A program made the translations under genes and the position numbers. From Muscardinus avellanarius (lineage: Eukaryota; Chordata; Mammalia; Rodentia; Gliridae), in assembly GCA_963383645.1 (NCBI GenBank), contig OY726563.1, positions 39,732,831-39,796,830 of the forward strand: a DNA stretch of 64,000 nucleotides, given 5' to 3'. The notes beneath the pieces were generated by a model that was not told the origin of the DNA, did no database searches, and saw only the letters and a list, made by a program, of their open reading frames with translations. Positions within the stretch are counted from its first letter, which is position 1, and the number at the start of each line of letters is the position of its first letter. Of the stretch, positions 20,699-33,734 are shown piece by piece.

Positions 20699-20900
20699 TA
20701 TTTTGTGGTGCTGAGGCTGGAACCCAGGGGGATTCTACTTCCAAGCTACAGCCCCAACACTTTATTGTTCATTTTGAAACAGGATCTTGCTAATTTGCTG
20801 AAGGTCTCCCCAAGTTTCTGAGGCTGGCCTTGAACCTGTGATCCTTCTGTCTCAGCTTCTCGAGCGCTGGGATTACAGGCATGCAGCACTATGCCTGGCT
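20699..20900 (-). mobile_element. B1-dID SINE
   Basis: Flanked by imperfect duplications (GTGACTGTACCTTTA left, ATGACTGCATCTTTA right). Confidence 0.9.
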
Positions 20901-21302
20901 TACATGACTGCATCTTTAAGGGGTGTGAGTCCAAACTAATCCTGATATCTCTAATCTGTGAGCAAGGTAATCCTTAGAGCAAGTTTTTTAAGGGTAATTG
21001 GTTGGGGGTTCATTAGTGGAAGATGCAGTGGTGCTGGGCCACCCTTTGTCTCCAACAACAACCTGCCTAACAAGCGGCCCATATTGCCATGTTAGACAGA
21101 GGTCCAAACTGAGTGAACTATTCAGCATTTGGAACAAGACAGCTTTTCTTATGTGATCTAGATGAGAAATCATAAAACTAACTGCTTACTTATCCTAAGG
21201 GTTTGTGTCCTTCCAATATAGAATGTAAATAGTGTCATTGTTTAGGCTGAACGGTATTATATTTAAAAAGTTACCACAAAGGTTACAAATTGTGCTGGGT
21301 TT
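20901..21302. other. SLC9A7 intron, unique sequence
   Basis: Nothing recognised. Confidence 0.5.
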
Positions 21303-21392
21303 GTTTGTGTGTGGTGCTGGGAATGGAACCCTGGCCAAATCCATGCCAGGCCAGTGCTCTGCTGCTGAGTTCCACCACCAGTTCCACTACCC
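21303..21392 (-). mobile_element. ID-like SINE half
   Basis: GGTGCTGGGAATGGAACCCT and CAGTGCTCTGCTGCTGAG; closer to a canonical ID element than to the fused family. Confidence 0.7.
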
Positions 21393-21898
21393 ATTATTTT
21401 GTAACTTGAAAGTGGCTTAGCACAAGTGGCCCAGGTCTTTAATTTTTACATGAGGAGGAGCAAGGGATGCTATAAGGCTCAATCATCTTTAAAAGAAGGA
21501 GACACGTGGGGATGCTAGTCTCACTTTGGACAGAAATACAAAGAAAAGGCTTGGGCAGAACCTGCTTCTCCTGAGGTGTGGCCGGCTGGCCATGCAGGTG
21601 TGAAGATTCTGTCATGGCCTTTTCAACAGTCACCTTCCTCTGAAGGGGCCCAGGATGACAGACACACGGAGTCTGCTCTTAGTGCCACCTGAATGCACAC
21701 ACCTTTCCTAACCCCACCCCCACCGCTTGCCCTGACAGCACTTACCTGTTTAGGGCCATGTTCCCCAGACCTGGGCTTTGCATTCTGTTTCTTGTCACCG
21801 ATCCAATAAACTATAGGTTGTTTGCTACTTATTTGAAGACCTGCATTAGGATCTCTTGTCTGCCGATGACCAAGCGTGGTGCTATGGGCAACTCACAT
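21393..21898. other. SLC9A7 intron, unique sequence
   Basis: Nothing recognised. Confidence 0.5.
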
Positions 21899-22126
21899 CA
21901 TCCTAGTCGCCGTTGTTCCTCACCCGTGCTGCTGCAGGGCCAGCTTCCCCACAGCGTGCCTCAGAGAATGAAAGTAGCCTTTGCAAGCTCTAAAGCTGTA
22001 TGCAATTGTTTTCATCCTAGTCGCCGTTGTTCCTCACCCGTGCTGCTGCAGGGCCAGCTTCCCCACAGCGTGCCTCAGAGAATGAAAGTAGCCTTTGCAA
22101 GCTCTAAAGCTGTATGCAATTGTTTT
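21899..22126 (+). repeat. Perfect tandem duplication, 2 x 114 bp
   Basis: 21899-22012 is repeated without a visible mismatch at 22013-22126. Each unit begins CATCCTAGTCGCCGTTGTTC and ends GTATGCAATTGTTTT. The first unit's end contains part of the tail of the neighbouring reversed SINE, so duplication followed the SINE insertion. Confidence 0.97.
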
Positions 22127-22209
22127 TTTTTGTTGTTGTTATTCTATTTTTCTTTGTTTTTGGTATTGGGGATTGAACCTAGGAGCATTCTACCTTGAAG
22201 CTACACCCC
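22123..22209 (-). mobile_element. ID-like SINE half
   Basis: T/TTG-rich tail then GGGGATTGAACCTAGGAGCA; joined directly to the next SINE. Confidence 0.8.
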
Positions 22210-22214
22210 CCATT

Positions 22215-22449
22215 GATCCTGTTTATTTATTTATTTATTTATTTATTGCAATACTGGGGACTGAACCCAGGGGCATTCTACCTCCAAGCTATACCCCAAC
22301 CCCTATTTTTTTATCCTTTATTTTGAAACAGGGTCTCACTGACTTGCGGAGGTCCTCACTAAGTAGCTGAGGCTGGCCGCCAACCTGTGATCCTCCTGTC
22401 TTAGCCTCCCAAGTACCGGGATTACAGGCTTGTGCTCCCAGGCCTGGCA
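22215..22449 (-). mobile_element. B1-dID SINE with (TTTA)n tail
   Basis: Complete copy ending CCAGGCCTGGCA. CTGTATGCAA occurs on both sides of the 22123-22449 composite and is the likely target duplication. Confidence 0.9.
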
Positions 22450-22611
22450 CTGTATGCAAATTTAGAAGCTCTTTCTTGCTAGGGTAGAATGACTGTGCTA
22501 ATAAGATGATTAGGGTGAGGAGGAGAGAGGAGAAGTCTAACCACATCAATGTAAACGGGTCCCTAAATTTGTGAAATGCTTTGGAGCTCTCACAGGGTGT
22601 CATTTTCTTTT

Positions 22612-22820
22612 CCTTTTTTTTTGATACTGGGGATTGAACCTTAGGGGCATTAGACCTTTGGGCTACATCCCAGCCCTAATTAATTTTTTTTTATTTTGAA
22701 ACAGGGTCTCATTAAGTTGCTGAAGGCCTCACTAAGTTGCTAAGTTTGGCCTTGAAACTGTGGCCCTACTGTCTCAGCCTCCCGTGTACTGGGACAACAG
22801 GTGTGTGCCACCGTGCCTGT
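22612..22820 (-). mobile_element. B1-dID SINE
   Basis: GGGGATTGAACCTTAGGGGC then linker and B1 complement ending CACCGTGCCTG. Confidence 0.9.
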
Positions 22821-22827
22821 ACTACTA

Positions 22828-22960
22828 GGCCCATTTTACATAAAAGAAAACTGAGGTGCAGAGCACTTCAATGGCTTCTTCGGGCTTGGATTCCAATCTA
22901 TCTGTTCTGATTCCCGAACCAATGCTCTTTCTTTTACACCACAGATGCCGAATTTGGGGA
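22828..22960 (-). mobile_element. MIR fragment
   Basis: CCCATTTTACATAAAAGAAA followed by ACTGAGGTGCAGAG and a diverged core; order matches the complement of a MIR 3' half. Confidence 0.65.
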
Positions 22961-23085
22961 GCACCCATAGTCCTGGTAAAAGGTTGCTCTGTTACTGTAG
23001 AAAATATATAAACATACATAACTTGGTCATTCCTAATCTTTTCAGATAAGCAAAATCTGTGGATACAGAGGCATGCACGTGATCA

Positions 23086-24290
<1,205 letters not shown>

Positions 24291-24301
24291 GAGACTTTTT
24301 G

Positions 24302-24460
24302 AACATTCTACCTCTGAGCTATACCCTCAGACACATTTTTAATTTTTTTGTTTTGAAACAGGGTCTACCTAAGTTGCTGAGGTTGGCCTGGAACCTGTAA
24401 CCCTCCTGTTTCAGCCTCCCAAGTACTGGGATTATAGACATGTGACACCATGCCTGGCTT
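24302..24460 (-). mobile_element. B1-dID SINE, ID half truncated
   Basis: Begins inside the ID complement (AACATTCTACCTCTGAGC) and ends CCATGCCTGGCTT. GCAAGAGACTTTTT and CCAAGAGATTTTAA flank it as a diverged target duplication. Confidence 0.85.
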
Positions 24461-25011
24461 GGCCAAGAGATTTTAAAAGAAGACAAAAAGATGTCCCGGT
24501 GGCCTGTGCCTAAGAGAATGGAGTGTTATCTTCATTTAGAGCAGCACTTGAGGGACAAAGTTTTCTTGGAGAAGAGATGGAACAGGATGTAAAGTATGCT
24601 TCTAATTGTGAAGATACTGGATGGACATTAATTAGGGCACTGCTGGAGCTCTTTACAGACAGTACAAGCTCTTTGCTAGCTGCTGTCCTATAACCACAGT
24701 CCTGGGGACAAGTGCTGACCAAGCACCCACTCAGGTGGATCAGCCCCTACTGGCCTATCAATTTTCTCATGTCTTGGGCTCAGGAAGGTGACAGAGCCTC
24801 TGATCTATACAATGATGAATAATCAAGAGTGAAAGGGCCACAGCACACATGCCTGTGAAGAAACTAGTGCAAAAACATAGCAGGCTGAATATACTCAAAT
24901 AAGAGAGTGTAGGAATGAAAGGAGAAAGATTTAAGGAAGACGAGAGGAATGAGTTCTAGGACACAGGTACAAGAGTATGTCCAAATAAGAAGATTAATTC
25001 TTTTAAGATAC
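24461..25011. other. SLC9A7 intron, unique sequence
   Basis: Nothing recognised. Confidence 0.5.
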
Positions 25012-25190
25012 ACCTAGTGGTGGCACGTGCCTGTAATCCTAGCACTTGGGAGGCTGAGACAGGAGGGTTGCAGGTTTGAAGCCAGTCTCAGCAACTTAGT
25101 GAGACCTTGTTTCAAAATGTAAAATAAAAAGGGCTGGGGGGTGTAGTTCAGAAGTAGAATTCCTTGAGTTCAACCCTAGTACCACAGGGG
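25012..25190 (+). mobile_element. B1-dID SINE
   Basis: CACCTAGTGGTGGCACGTGC to CAACCCTAGTACCACAGGGG; the first bases of the B1 part are diverged. Confidence 0.88.
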
Positions 25191-25212
25191 AAAAATGTGT
25201 ATATATACTCCT

Positions 25213-25380
25213 AGCTGGTCATGGTAAGTAGTTCATGTCTATAATTCTAGTACCTGGGAGGATTGCAGGTTCAAGGTCAGCCTCAGCATCTTACAGAGAT
25301 TCTGCTTTAAAATAAGAAATAAAAAGGGCTGAAGGTGTAGCTGAGAAGTAGAATTCAATTCCCAGTAATAACAACAACCA
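25213..25380 (+). mobile_element. B1-dID SINE with deleted B1 part
   Basis: AGCTGGTCATGGTAAGTAGT, short B1 segment, linker and a shortened ID half (TAGAATTCAATTCCCAGTA). Confidence 0.85.
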
Positions 25381-25507
25381 ACAAAAAAAAAGGAAAGGGG
25401 AAGCTGGAGGCTGTCTTTCAGTTGCCTGTCTCAGACACTTCAAAGACAAGCCCCTGCTTTTCCAATTCTGGAAGATTCAGAACAACTTCCTTAAAAAGAA
25501 AAAACAT

Positions 25508-25700
25508 AAGCCGTGTGTGGTATACACTTGTGATTCCAGTACTTGGGAGATTGAGACAGGAGGACTGAAGGTTTGTGGCCAGCCTCAGCTACTTAGTGAT
25601 GCCTTCTACAACTTAGTGAGACCATGTTTCAAAATAAAGAATTGGGGGTATAACTCGGAGGTAGAATGCCCTGGGTTCAATCCCCAGTACTTCAACCAAC
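25508..25700 (+). mobile_element. B1-dID SINE with (CAAC)n tail
   Basis: AAGCCGTGTGTGGTATACAC to TTCAATCCCCAGTACTTC, then CAACCAACCAACCAA. Confidence 0.9.
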
Positions 25701-25751
25701 CAACCAACCAAACATAGATATACATACACATGGTTAAGTACTCAAACTGTT

Positions 25752-25859
25752 GTGTGTGTTCTGGGGATTGAATCCAGAGGTGTGCTAGCTCTGAATTAAT
25801 CCCAGCCCCAGCCCTTTCTATTTTGAAATAGATGGGTCTCATGTCATCACACCCAGCTT
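25752..25859 (-). mobile_element. B1-dID SINE with most of B1 deleted
   Basis: ID complement GGGGATTGAATCCAGAGGTG joins through a short linker to the very end of the B1 complement (CATCACACCCAGCTT). Confidence 0.8.
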
Positions 25860-26264
25860 CATGTGGCTTTAAAAAAGCCAAAGTTTATTTTAGTTAACAG
25901 CAAATAAGGTAGTTTGGCCAAACCTTTCCTCTGAGAACACCTAGAGAAGCTGGGCAAAACAAAACAAAACAAGACCAAAACATTTGCTCATGGCTTAGGA
26001 AGACTGCCAGGCAGTGAAGAGGGCCAGAAGATGGGAGGAGGAAACACAAGAGGCAAGCCCCATATTTGGTGAGCCCCAAGTTTCCATCAAGCCACCTGAG
26101 AAGCTGAGTAGACTCACAAGCAGACAATCCCACAAAAACTGGAATTCGGATACTAGAGAGGAAGCTGTGAACACCCTAGGTGGTAGACAGTAGGCTGTAG
26201 GCTGGGATCCTGGACAAAAAGACAAAGAGAAAACAGTCTAGCCCTCAAAAAATCTGGAGCCTAA
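25860..26264. other. SLC9A7 intron, unique sequence
   Basis: Contains a CAAAA repeat near 25958; otherwise nothing recognised. Confidence 0.5.
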
Positions 26265-27242
26265 ATCCAAACACCTTTACTTCTGATTCAATTAAGGTGA
26301 TCAGAAATTGCTACTTCCCCATCCTGGCCACTCAACAGATGTAAACTTAAATTATCTCTGAAGGATGACAACCTCTTCCAGAATTATCTAGATTTTTTTG
26401 TTTGCCCATGTGTGTCACTCAGTAAATAAAACAAAACAATATAAAACAAAAAACCCAAACACAGATGCACAGAAAATAAACAATAAAGCTTCTAGCAGAC
26501 AACATAGAAAATTGGCTTCATGACTTTGGCAAAGATTTCTGAAACAGGACTCAAAAGATACTAACCAGATTATGAAAGATCAATCAATCCCATTAAGACA
26601 TTTTGTTCATCTAAAGGTTCTAGCTAAAAGGCAAGCAGGCAAGTTAAGAAGTGGGGGAAATATTTTTATCATATATAATTGACAAAAGATCATATCCAGA
26701 ATACATAAAGACATTGTACAAATCAGTTTTAAAAAAAGGCAGACAACCAAATAGAAAGGGGGGAGCAAAGGGTTGAATTGGCACTCCATAAAAGAACTTA
26801 CCAAAGAGCCAGTAACTGTATGAACAAGTGCTCAACCCCATTAGTCATCAGAGAATGCTAATTAGAGCCACAATGAAATACCACTGCAAACCCACTAAAA
26901 TAAAAAAGACTGACCACACCAGCTGTTGGTGCAGATGTGGAATAAGTGGAACTCTCGCATTCTAAAGTTGAGTCTGTAATAAAAGTACCACCATCTTGGA
27001 AAACTGTTTGGCATCGTCTTCTAAAATTGAACCTTCACATGTCCTCTGCCCCAGTGATTTCACTCCTGGTCCAGCCCCAACAAAAACAGATGTGTAGTAT
27101 ATCAAAGGCATGTACGAAAATCTTCATAGCAGTACTTTTTATCATAGCTACAAGTGGAGAAACCCGCATGTTGAATAAATCGTGATCTATTCATACAATA
27201 AAATATTACACAAAAATGGGAACAAATCAAAGCTACACACAG

Positions 27243-27668
27243 GCAGCACCAGGCCCCAGAGAGGAGGGGACTCAGAACGGAGCTCAGAGCCAGAGAGGAG
27301 ATACGCCAGCCTCACGGCCGAGGACCCGGCAGCAGTGCCTTACTGCCGGCGGCAGCGGCGAGCTCACCAGAAGGCACCAGACCAACACACTCAACAGCCC
27401 ACCAGGTTCCAGAGAGGAGCGGCGGACAGCGAGCAGAGGTGAGCCGCTGTGAAACAGCCGGGAGGAATTTGGCAGATTTTTTGGCGCAGGGAGCATCTAA
27501 AGCTCCCAGTGGCTGGGCTCAGCACACCCTGCAGGGACTCAGAGCAAAGCTCAAAAACAGAAAAGAAATATGCCAGCCTCACGGCCAAGGGCGTGGCAGC
27601 GGCGCCATATTTTATCCCATTATGATGTATGAATACAGCGCACCAAAAAAAAAAACCAAAAAAAAAGA
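27243..27668 (+). mobile_element. 426-bp deletion derivative of the ORF1-only LINE (HAL1-like)
   Basis: Flanked by perfect AGCTACACACAG copies at 27231-27242 and 27669-27680, so both ends are fixed. About 360 bases match the CpG-rich 5' UTR of the long copies (AAGCTCCCAGTGGCTG, TGCCGGCGGCAGCGGCGA, GTGGCAGCGGCGCCATATT). They then jump directly to the shared 3' end (ATCCCATTATGATGTATGAA) and a poly(A) tail. ORF1, the inverted ORF2 piece and the G-rich tract are missing. Overlapping ORFs are by-products of the open, GC-rich 5' UTR. Confidence 0.92.
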
Positions 27669-27718
27669 GCTACACACAGTGACATGGATAAATCATACCA
27701 ATTAAAAAGTCACAAATA

Positions 27719-27915
27719 AAGCCAAGTGTGGTGACACACACTTGTAATCCCAGTACTTGGGAGGCTGAGACAGGAGGATCACAGGTTCACAGTCAGCCTC
27801 AGCTATTTAGTACAACATAGTGAGACCTTACTTCAAAGTAAAGAATAAAAAATAGGGCTGGGTATGTAGCTCAGAGGTAGAATGCCCCTGGGTTCAATCC
27901 CTAGTACTGAAAAAG
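27719..27915 (+). mobile_element. B1-dID SINE inside the ancient LINE-1
   Basis: AAGCCAAGTGTGGTGACACA to TTCAATCCCTAGTACTGAAA. It splits the 3' UTR of the old LINE-1. Confidence 0.92.

Positions 27916-27916
<1 letters not shown>

Positions 27917-27957
<41 letters not shown>
27917..27957 (+). repeat. (GT)n microsatellite
   Basis: About 19 units in the tail of the preceding SINE. Confidence 0.96.
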
Positions 27958-27958
<1 letters not shown>

Positions 27959-28245
27959 GTATAATATCATTTCCATAATGTTGAAAACAGGCAAAACTGT
28001 TAAATACTGCTAGAATTGGAAGAGTGACTACATTTAGGGAAAAGGAAGAATAATTGGATTATGGCATGAAAGAAGCTGGTAATTTTGTGTTTCTTGATCA
28101 GTTTGATATTCAATAATTGTGTTTATTTTGTAATAAGTTACAGAACATGTATGACTTACATGCTTTCCTGTGTATCTGTTATACTTCAACAAAGTTTTTG
28201 AACATTTTGATGCTTCCCAAAGCCATCTATAAAAAGCTACCTACT

Positions 28246-28433
28246 GCTGGGCATGGTGGCACACGTCCACAATTCCAGTACTTGGGAGGTTGAGACAGAA
28301 GGATCACAGGTTTGAGGACAGCATCTGCAACTTAGTGAGACACTGTTTCAAAAGAACAAGTAAAATAAAATAGGGCTGGGGGTGTAGCTCAGAAGTAGAA
28401 TGCCCCTGGGTTTAATTCCCAGAAACAATAACA
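28246..28433 (+). mobile_element. B1-dID SINE
   Basis: TGCTGGGCATGGTGGCACAC to TTTAATTCCCAGAAACAATA. Confidence 0.92.
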
Positions 28434-29055
<622 letters not shown>

Positions 29056-29117
29056 CTAGGAACAGACAAGAGGACACAAGCTTAATCACAGAAGGCAAGG
29101 GAGGAAAAGCTCCTTTT

Positions 29118-29208
29118 TAAACTATAACTTTGTTTTCTGCAGTGTTGGGATTAAACTCAGGGCTTCATTTATGCTAGAGACAAGGACATTTCTACAGAGC
29201 TCCAGACC
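29118..29208 (-). mobile_element. ID-like SINE half, diverged
   Basis: GTGTTGGGATTAAACTCAGG and GCTAGAGACAAGGACATTTC resemble the complement of an old ID unit. Confidence 0.55.
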
Positions 29209-29401
29209 CCAGAAAAGTATAACATATTGACTTAAAGCTCATTGTTTACATCCCATGTCATGAAGGCACCAAAGATATATACTGAGAAGTAAGAGTTTAG
29301 AGAAATTGAGCAAATCCCCAAAGCAAAGTTAATCCTTAAAGTAAAATGGCTTGGTTGTCTGTGAGTAGATCAATTCGGCTTCAGTGCAAAATTTCTTGTG
29401 T

Positions 29402-29583
29402 GTAGGGGGGGTAACTGGGGACTGAACCCAGGGGCATTCTATTTCTGAGCCATACCCTCAGTCATTTTTATCTTTTATTTTGAAATAGGGTCTAAGTTAC
29501 TGAGGCTGACCTTGAATCTGTGATATAACCTGTCTTAGCCTCCCAAGTACTGGGATTATAGGTGTGTGCCACCATGCCTGGCT
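29402..29583 (-). mobile_element. B1-dID SINE
   Basis: GGGGACTGAACCCAGGGGCA, linker, shortened B1 complement ending CACCATGCCTGGCTT. Confidence 0.9.
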
Positions 29584-30715
29584 TTAGTACAGACTATCTT
29601 TTGGTATTTTATTACATTTTTCTTCAAAGTGTCTTTTAGTAGACTAATTATCCTAAAATGGTCTAGGTCCTTGCATGCCAAAACCAATATATAGAGAATA
29701 TTAAAGAAAGCTTCTATAAAACCAACTCTTGAGGCTTCCCCAATGTTGGCCTGGAAAGATGACACTTTGTCAAGTTTCCTGACTCCTGAGAAGCTAATCA
29801 CATAATTCTCCATGATCCTTACCTAGATACCCTAGGTGTCAACGTAACTTGATTTCCTACCAACTTTGGGAAAGCGAAGCCAGTGGGCAGGGGGAACAGA
29901 GCCTGGAGTAGTCATTCTGCTATTTTACCTACCCTGAAGTAGCAAGTTCCATGCTATTCCTCTCATGTGATTCCAACCCAAACACCCTCATCATTTAATT
30001 TGCAGGCTAACCTGTAAGGTCAGACATTCATTTGAGGCTTAGGAAGTTGGTTCTGTGCAAGTACTATAAGCAGCACAGTTAAGATAAAAATCAGATTGAT
30101 TTCAGAAGTTTGAGGATACTCCTGGGGTTCCATGAGGCTGGAGAACAAACTCTAGAAGTACACACTGCTGGTAAAACAGCCATTTTTATGATAATCTTCT
30201 TTAATATGGCAGGGAGAGGCAGCTTGGCAAATAAGGGTCAAGAGCCAAAACTAAGGGCCAATAGCCAAAGAAAACTTGAACCAAAATTACAAATAATTTC
30301 AAATCATAGAAAGTGTAAATTCTACCTGCAATGGCAGCACCAAGTATTAAGCAGAGATCTTTGAAAGATAAGCATATAGATGAGTAGAGGGAGAGAAATT
30401 ATCAAGCACTATTTAAATTCCTAAAGCTCCCAGGAGCAAGGACTATTCTTTTAAAAACTGAGTCCCCTGGTAATTGAGGAATGTTTAGAGACGAGGAAGT
30501 GGCTTCGTTAAGCGTGTCATTCCATGGATGAGGGAGTATAAACAAGAAGAGACCCCAGAGACCAATTTTCTTTTATATTTTTAGAAATCATGTGGAAGAA
30601 AGAGGACACAGAAACTCCATTTGCTGATAACTGTTGTTCTTTTGGGTAACTGGTTGTTAACCAATGATAGCTCCGGGATGGTTTCAAAAAGGCCACATGA
30701 CTGAGTTGAAAATAG
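29584..30715. other. SLC9A7 intron, unique sequence
   Basis: About 1.1 kb, no recognised repeat. Confidence 0.5.
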
Positions 30716-30728
30716 TAGATGACCTTTA

Positions 30729-30951
30729 TTATTTATTTACTAAAAAAATTTTTTGCGGTACTGGGGATGGAACCCAGGGGCACTGTGCCTCTGAGATACA
30801 CCCCCAGCCCTAGTTTTTAGTCTTTTTATTTTTAAAACAGGGCCTGAGTTGCGAAGGGCCTCACTAAGTAGCTGAAACTGTCCACGAACCGCGATCCTCC
30901 GGTCTCTGCCTCCTAAACACTGGGATTACAAGCGTGCGCCACCCGCCCTGG
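30729..30951 (-). mobile_element. B1-dID SINE with 13-bp target-site duplication
   Basis: TAGATGACCTTTA at 30716-30728 and 30952-30964. Contains CCACGAACCGCGATCCTCC, a CpG-preserving, younger-looking variant. Confidence 0.93.
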
Positions 30952-31197
30952 TAGATGACCTTTATGAGAAGTACATACATCTTTATGGAAAAAAATGGTT
31001 CTTTACAAAGTGATAGGCTCTAACCTCTCCTTTTGATGTGTCCATAGAATTTTACTAAATAAAAAAACTAGTAAAATGATAAACATCATCAAAAAGGATA
31101 CTAAACAAACCATCAGGCACAAAACACGACTCTTTCTCTTAAGTCAATAAAAACAACCCATACTCTGCCATTGAGGCCTCTGCAAAACCATGAAGCA

Positions 31198-31240
31198 TGT
31201 ATGTATGTACATATGCATGTATTTATGTATGTATTTATTT
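31198..31240 (+). repeat. (TATG)n / (TTTA) tail repeat
   Basis: Imperfect ATGTATGTATGTACATATGC run forming the tail of the next SINE. Confidence 0.8.
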
Positions 31241-31422
31241 AGTGGTGCTGGGGATTGAACCAAGGGGTATTCTACCTCCAAGCTATACCCCCCAGCCCTT
31301 TGCATTTTTTATTTTCAAACAGAGTCTCATTAAGTTGCTGAGGCTGACCTCATACCTGCTGCGATCCTTCTGTTTCAGCCTCCTAAGCACTGGGCTTGCA
31401 GACATGTACTACTGCACTCAGC
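31241..31422 (-). mobile_element. B1-dID SINE
   Basis: GTGGTGCTGGGGATTGAACC to TACTGCACTCAGCT. Confidence 0.9.
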
Positions 31423-31526
31423 TACCACAATGGATTTGTTGTTATCCCTTGGAATATATACTTTCTTTCCCTCTCACCTCAAGGAAGCTATAAGAGACTT
31501 ATATAAGTCTCAAAAAGGGACAAGTT

Positions 31527-31742
31527 GCCAGGCGTGGTGGTGCATGCTTATAATCCCAACATTCGGGAGGCTGAGACAGGAGGATCGCGGTTCACAGTCA
31601 GCCTCAGCTACTACTTAGTGAGGCCCTCTGCAACTCAGTGAGACCTTGTTTCAAACTAAAGAATAGAAAAAATAGGGCTGGGGGTGCAGCCCGAAGGTAG
31701 AATGTCCCTGGGTTCCGTCCCCAGGACCACACACACACACAC
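31527..31742 (+). mobile_element. B1-dID SINE with perfect 13-bp target-site duplication
   Basis: AAAGGGACAAGTT at 31514-31526 and 31743-31755. Ends in a short (CA)n tail. Confidence 0.95.
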
Positions 31743-31755
31743 AAAGGGACAAGTT

Positions 31756-32282
31756 AAACGAATAAAACCAGACATGGACTTCAGTTGGATGAAAAATTAA
31801 CAAAAGGTCTTCTCAGGCCACAGGATATATGCCAACAGTCCACAAGTAAGATCAAGGGACCTCAGAGTCTGCAGAAAAATAGAGGTGTGAGAAACTGAGA
31901 GATAACCCAAAGAGGCTATGAGGGCAAAAGGGTAAATTCTGGACAAACCTAAACATGTTGACTTGATAAGAAGAATGTTAAACAGCTTCTTATTCCAACA
32001 GATGGTGTTGGAAGCATGAATAGGAACAGGAAGATTTCTGATAAATCCCCTATGGTGGCCTTGAGGAAATCATGGCAGTTCTGTGGAACAGAACTAATAT
32101 TTTAAGCTGACCCGGAAGATGACCCACAGCTGAAAAGTCACGAGAGCCCTTCCTGTGGGCTCCGTCAGTGCTGGTCTGAGCAGGGGTCACTGTGGAGGTA
32201 GGCGGGGCTTCCTTCCTGCCTGTGCTGGAGGACTCTGGGATTTCCATTCCGCTACTGCCCATAGGAAAGGCAGAGACTTTAC
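31756..32282. other. SLC9A7 intron, unique sequence
   Basis: Nothing recognised. Confidence 0.5.
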
Positions 32283-32430
32283 TTAGGAGGCTGAGACACA
32301 ACACTTGCACATTTGAGCCTAGCATGTGGTAACTTAGGGGGATCCTGTTTCAAAATAGAAAACAAAAGGGCTGGAGGTGTTGTTCAGAGAGAAAATGCCC
32401 CTGGGTTCAATTCCTAGTACCAAAAATAAA
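32283..32430 (+). mobile_element. B1-dID SINE, 5' truncated
   Basis: Starts inside B1 (TACTTAGGAGGCTGAGACAC); ID half GGCTGGAGGTGTTGTTCAGA to TTCAATTCCTAGTACC. Confidence 0.85.
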
Positions 32431-32629
32431 TTAAAGAAAGAAAACAAAGAAAGAAAGTCCTTTTCAACTTTTCCTGAGTCTGTGCTAATGAGCTGACTCT
32501 TAGGGGCTGGTTATCAGAGGTACCCACTAAGTGACTAGAGTTGGAATTTTCAGCTTTGTCCCCAAACTCCAGGGAGGAGAGAGGGCCTGGGGATTTAGTC
32601 AGTCACAAATGGCCAACATTTTTTGGGGG

Positions 32630-32825
32630 GAAAGGGTACTGTGGATTGAACCCAGGGTTATTCAACCTCTGAACTACACCAGCATCCCTATTCTATCTTT
32701 TCTTTTGATATAGGGTCTTGCTAAGTTGCTTAGCGCCTCCCTAAACTGGTGAGGCTGACTTTGCACCTGCGATCCTCCTGTCTCAACCTCCCGTGTACTG
32801 GGATTACAGGCTTGTGGCACCCAGC
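32630..32825 (-). mobile_element. B1-dID SINE
   Basis: GGTACTGTGGATTGAACCCA to GGCTTGTGGCACCCAGC. Confidence 0.9.
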
Positions 32826-33172
32826 TCGACAAATGGCCATTTATTTAATCAACCGTGCCTGTGTAATGAAACTTCCATAAAACCCATACATGATGGGGTT
32901 TGGAAAAGTCCAGAGTTGGTGAACATGTGGAGGTGCTGGATGGTGGCACGGTGGGAGAGGGCAGGGAAGCTCTGTGCACCCCCAGCCCACACCTCGTCTT
33001 ATGCATCTCTTCTACTACGTCGCTCCTTAGTTGTGTCATTTATAATGAATCAGTAATGATAAATGAAGTGCTTTCCTGAGTTCCTGGAGTCCTTAGCCAT
33101 GTATTGAACCCGAGGAGAAGATGACAGGAACTCATGATGCACCACCAGTCGGTCAGAAGTACAGCTCACAAG
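32826..33172. other. SLC9A7 intron, unique sequence
   Basis: Nothing recognised. Confidence 0.5.
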
Positions 33173-33357
33173 TCAGGTGCAGTGGCACACGCCTGTGATC
33201 TCAGTACTTGGGAGGTTGAGACAGGAAAATTGTGGGTTCCTGGCCAGCCTCGGCATTTCAGTAAGACCTTATTTCAAAATAAAAAATAAAACCAGGCTGG
33301 GGTGAAGCTCAGAGGTAGAACACCCTGAATTCATTTCAATCCCCAGTACCACAATAA
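33173..33357 (+). mobile_element. B1-dID SINE
   Basis: GTCAGGTGCAGTGGCACACG to CAATCCCCAGTACCACAATA. Confidence 0.9.
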
Positions 33358-33734
33358 TAACAAACAAACCAATAAAAGAGGCACAGGTAACAACCTGGGA
33401 CTTGTGACTGGATTTTGAAGTGGGGGCAGCCTTGGGAGACTGAACCCTTAACCTGTGGGATGTGATTTACATCCGGCCCATCAGTGGTGAGAATCAATTT
33501 AAACCATGGGACACTCAGTTGGTATCCACTGAGAATTGGAGAACTGGTTGGTATGAGAAGTTACCATATTTGGTCTTAAAAGTATTGTGAGTACAGAGAA
33601 AAAGGTTTGTTTTTTTTTCTTTCAGAGGCTTTACTTTTAAAGGCATAAATGAGTTTTACATTTGAAGGATTTAGTGGCAGTATCTGATATGTGGTATACA
33701 ACCAAAAAACTTTGATTCTCATTATTATTATTAG

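Larger units (their letters stand above)
26265..28205 (+). mobile_element. Ancient LINE-1 3' part (ORF2 end and 3' UTR), interrupted twice
   Basis: From 26265 the plus strand follows an old LINE-1: GTGCTCAACCCCATTAGTCA, AATGAAATACCACTGCAAAC and GTTTGGCATCGTC-type blocks, then the end of ORF2 (GATCTATTCATACAATAAAA). It is broken at 27243-27668 by the ORF1-only element derivative and at 27719-27957 by a SINE, and resumes with 3' UTR sequence (GAAAACAGGCAAAACTG, GTTATACTTCAACAAAGTTT). It lies antisense to SLC9A7. Confidence 0.85.

Noticed and set aside
21899..22126. Possible CRISPR array or minisatellite
   Set aside because: Only two identical adjacent units without spacers, in a mammalian intron.
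21758..22198. 146-codon plus-strand ORF containing a 38-residue unit twice
   Set aside because: It arises because the 114-bp tandem duplication is a multiple of three, and the ORF ends inside a reversed SINE. No splice sites or homology.
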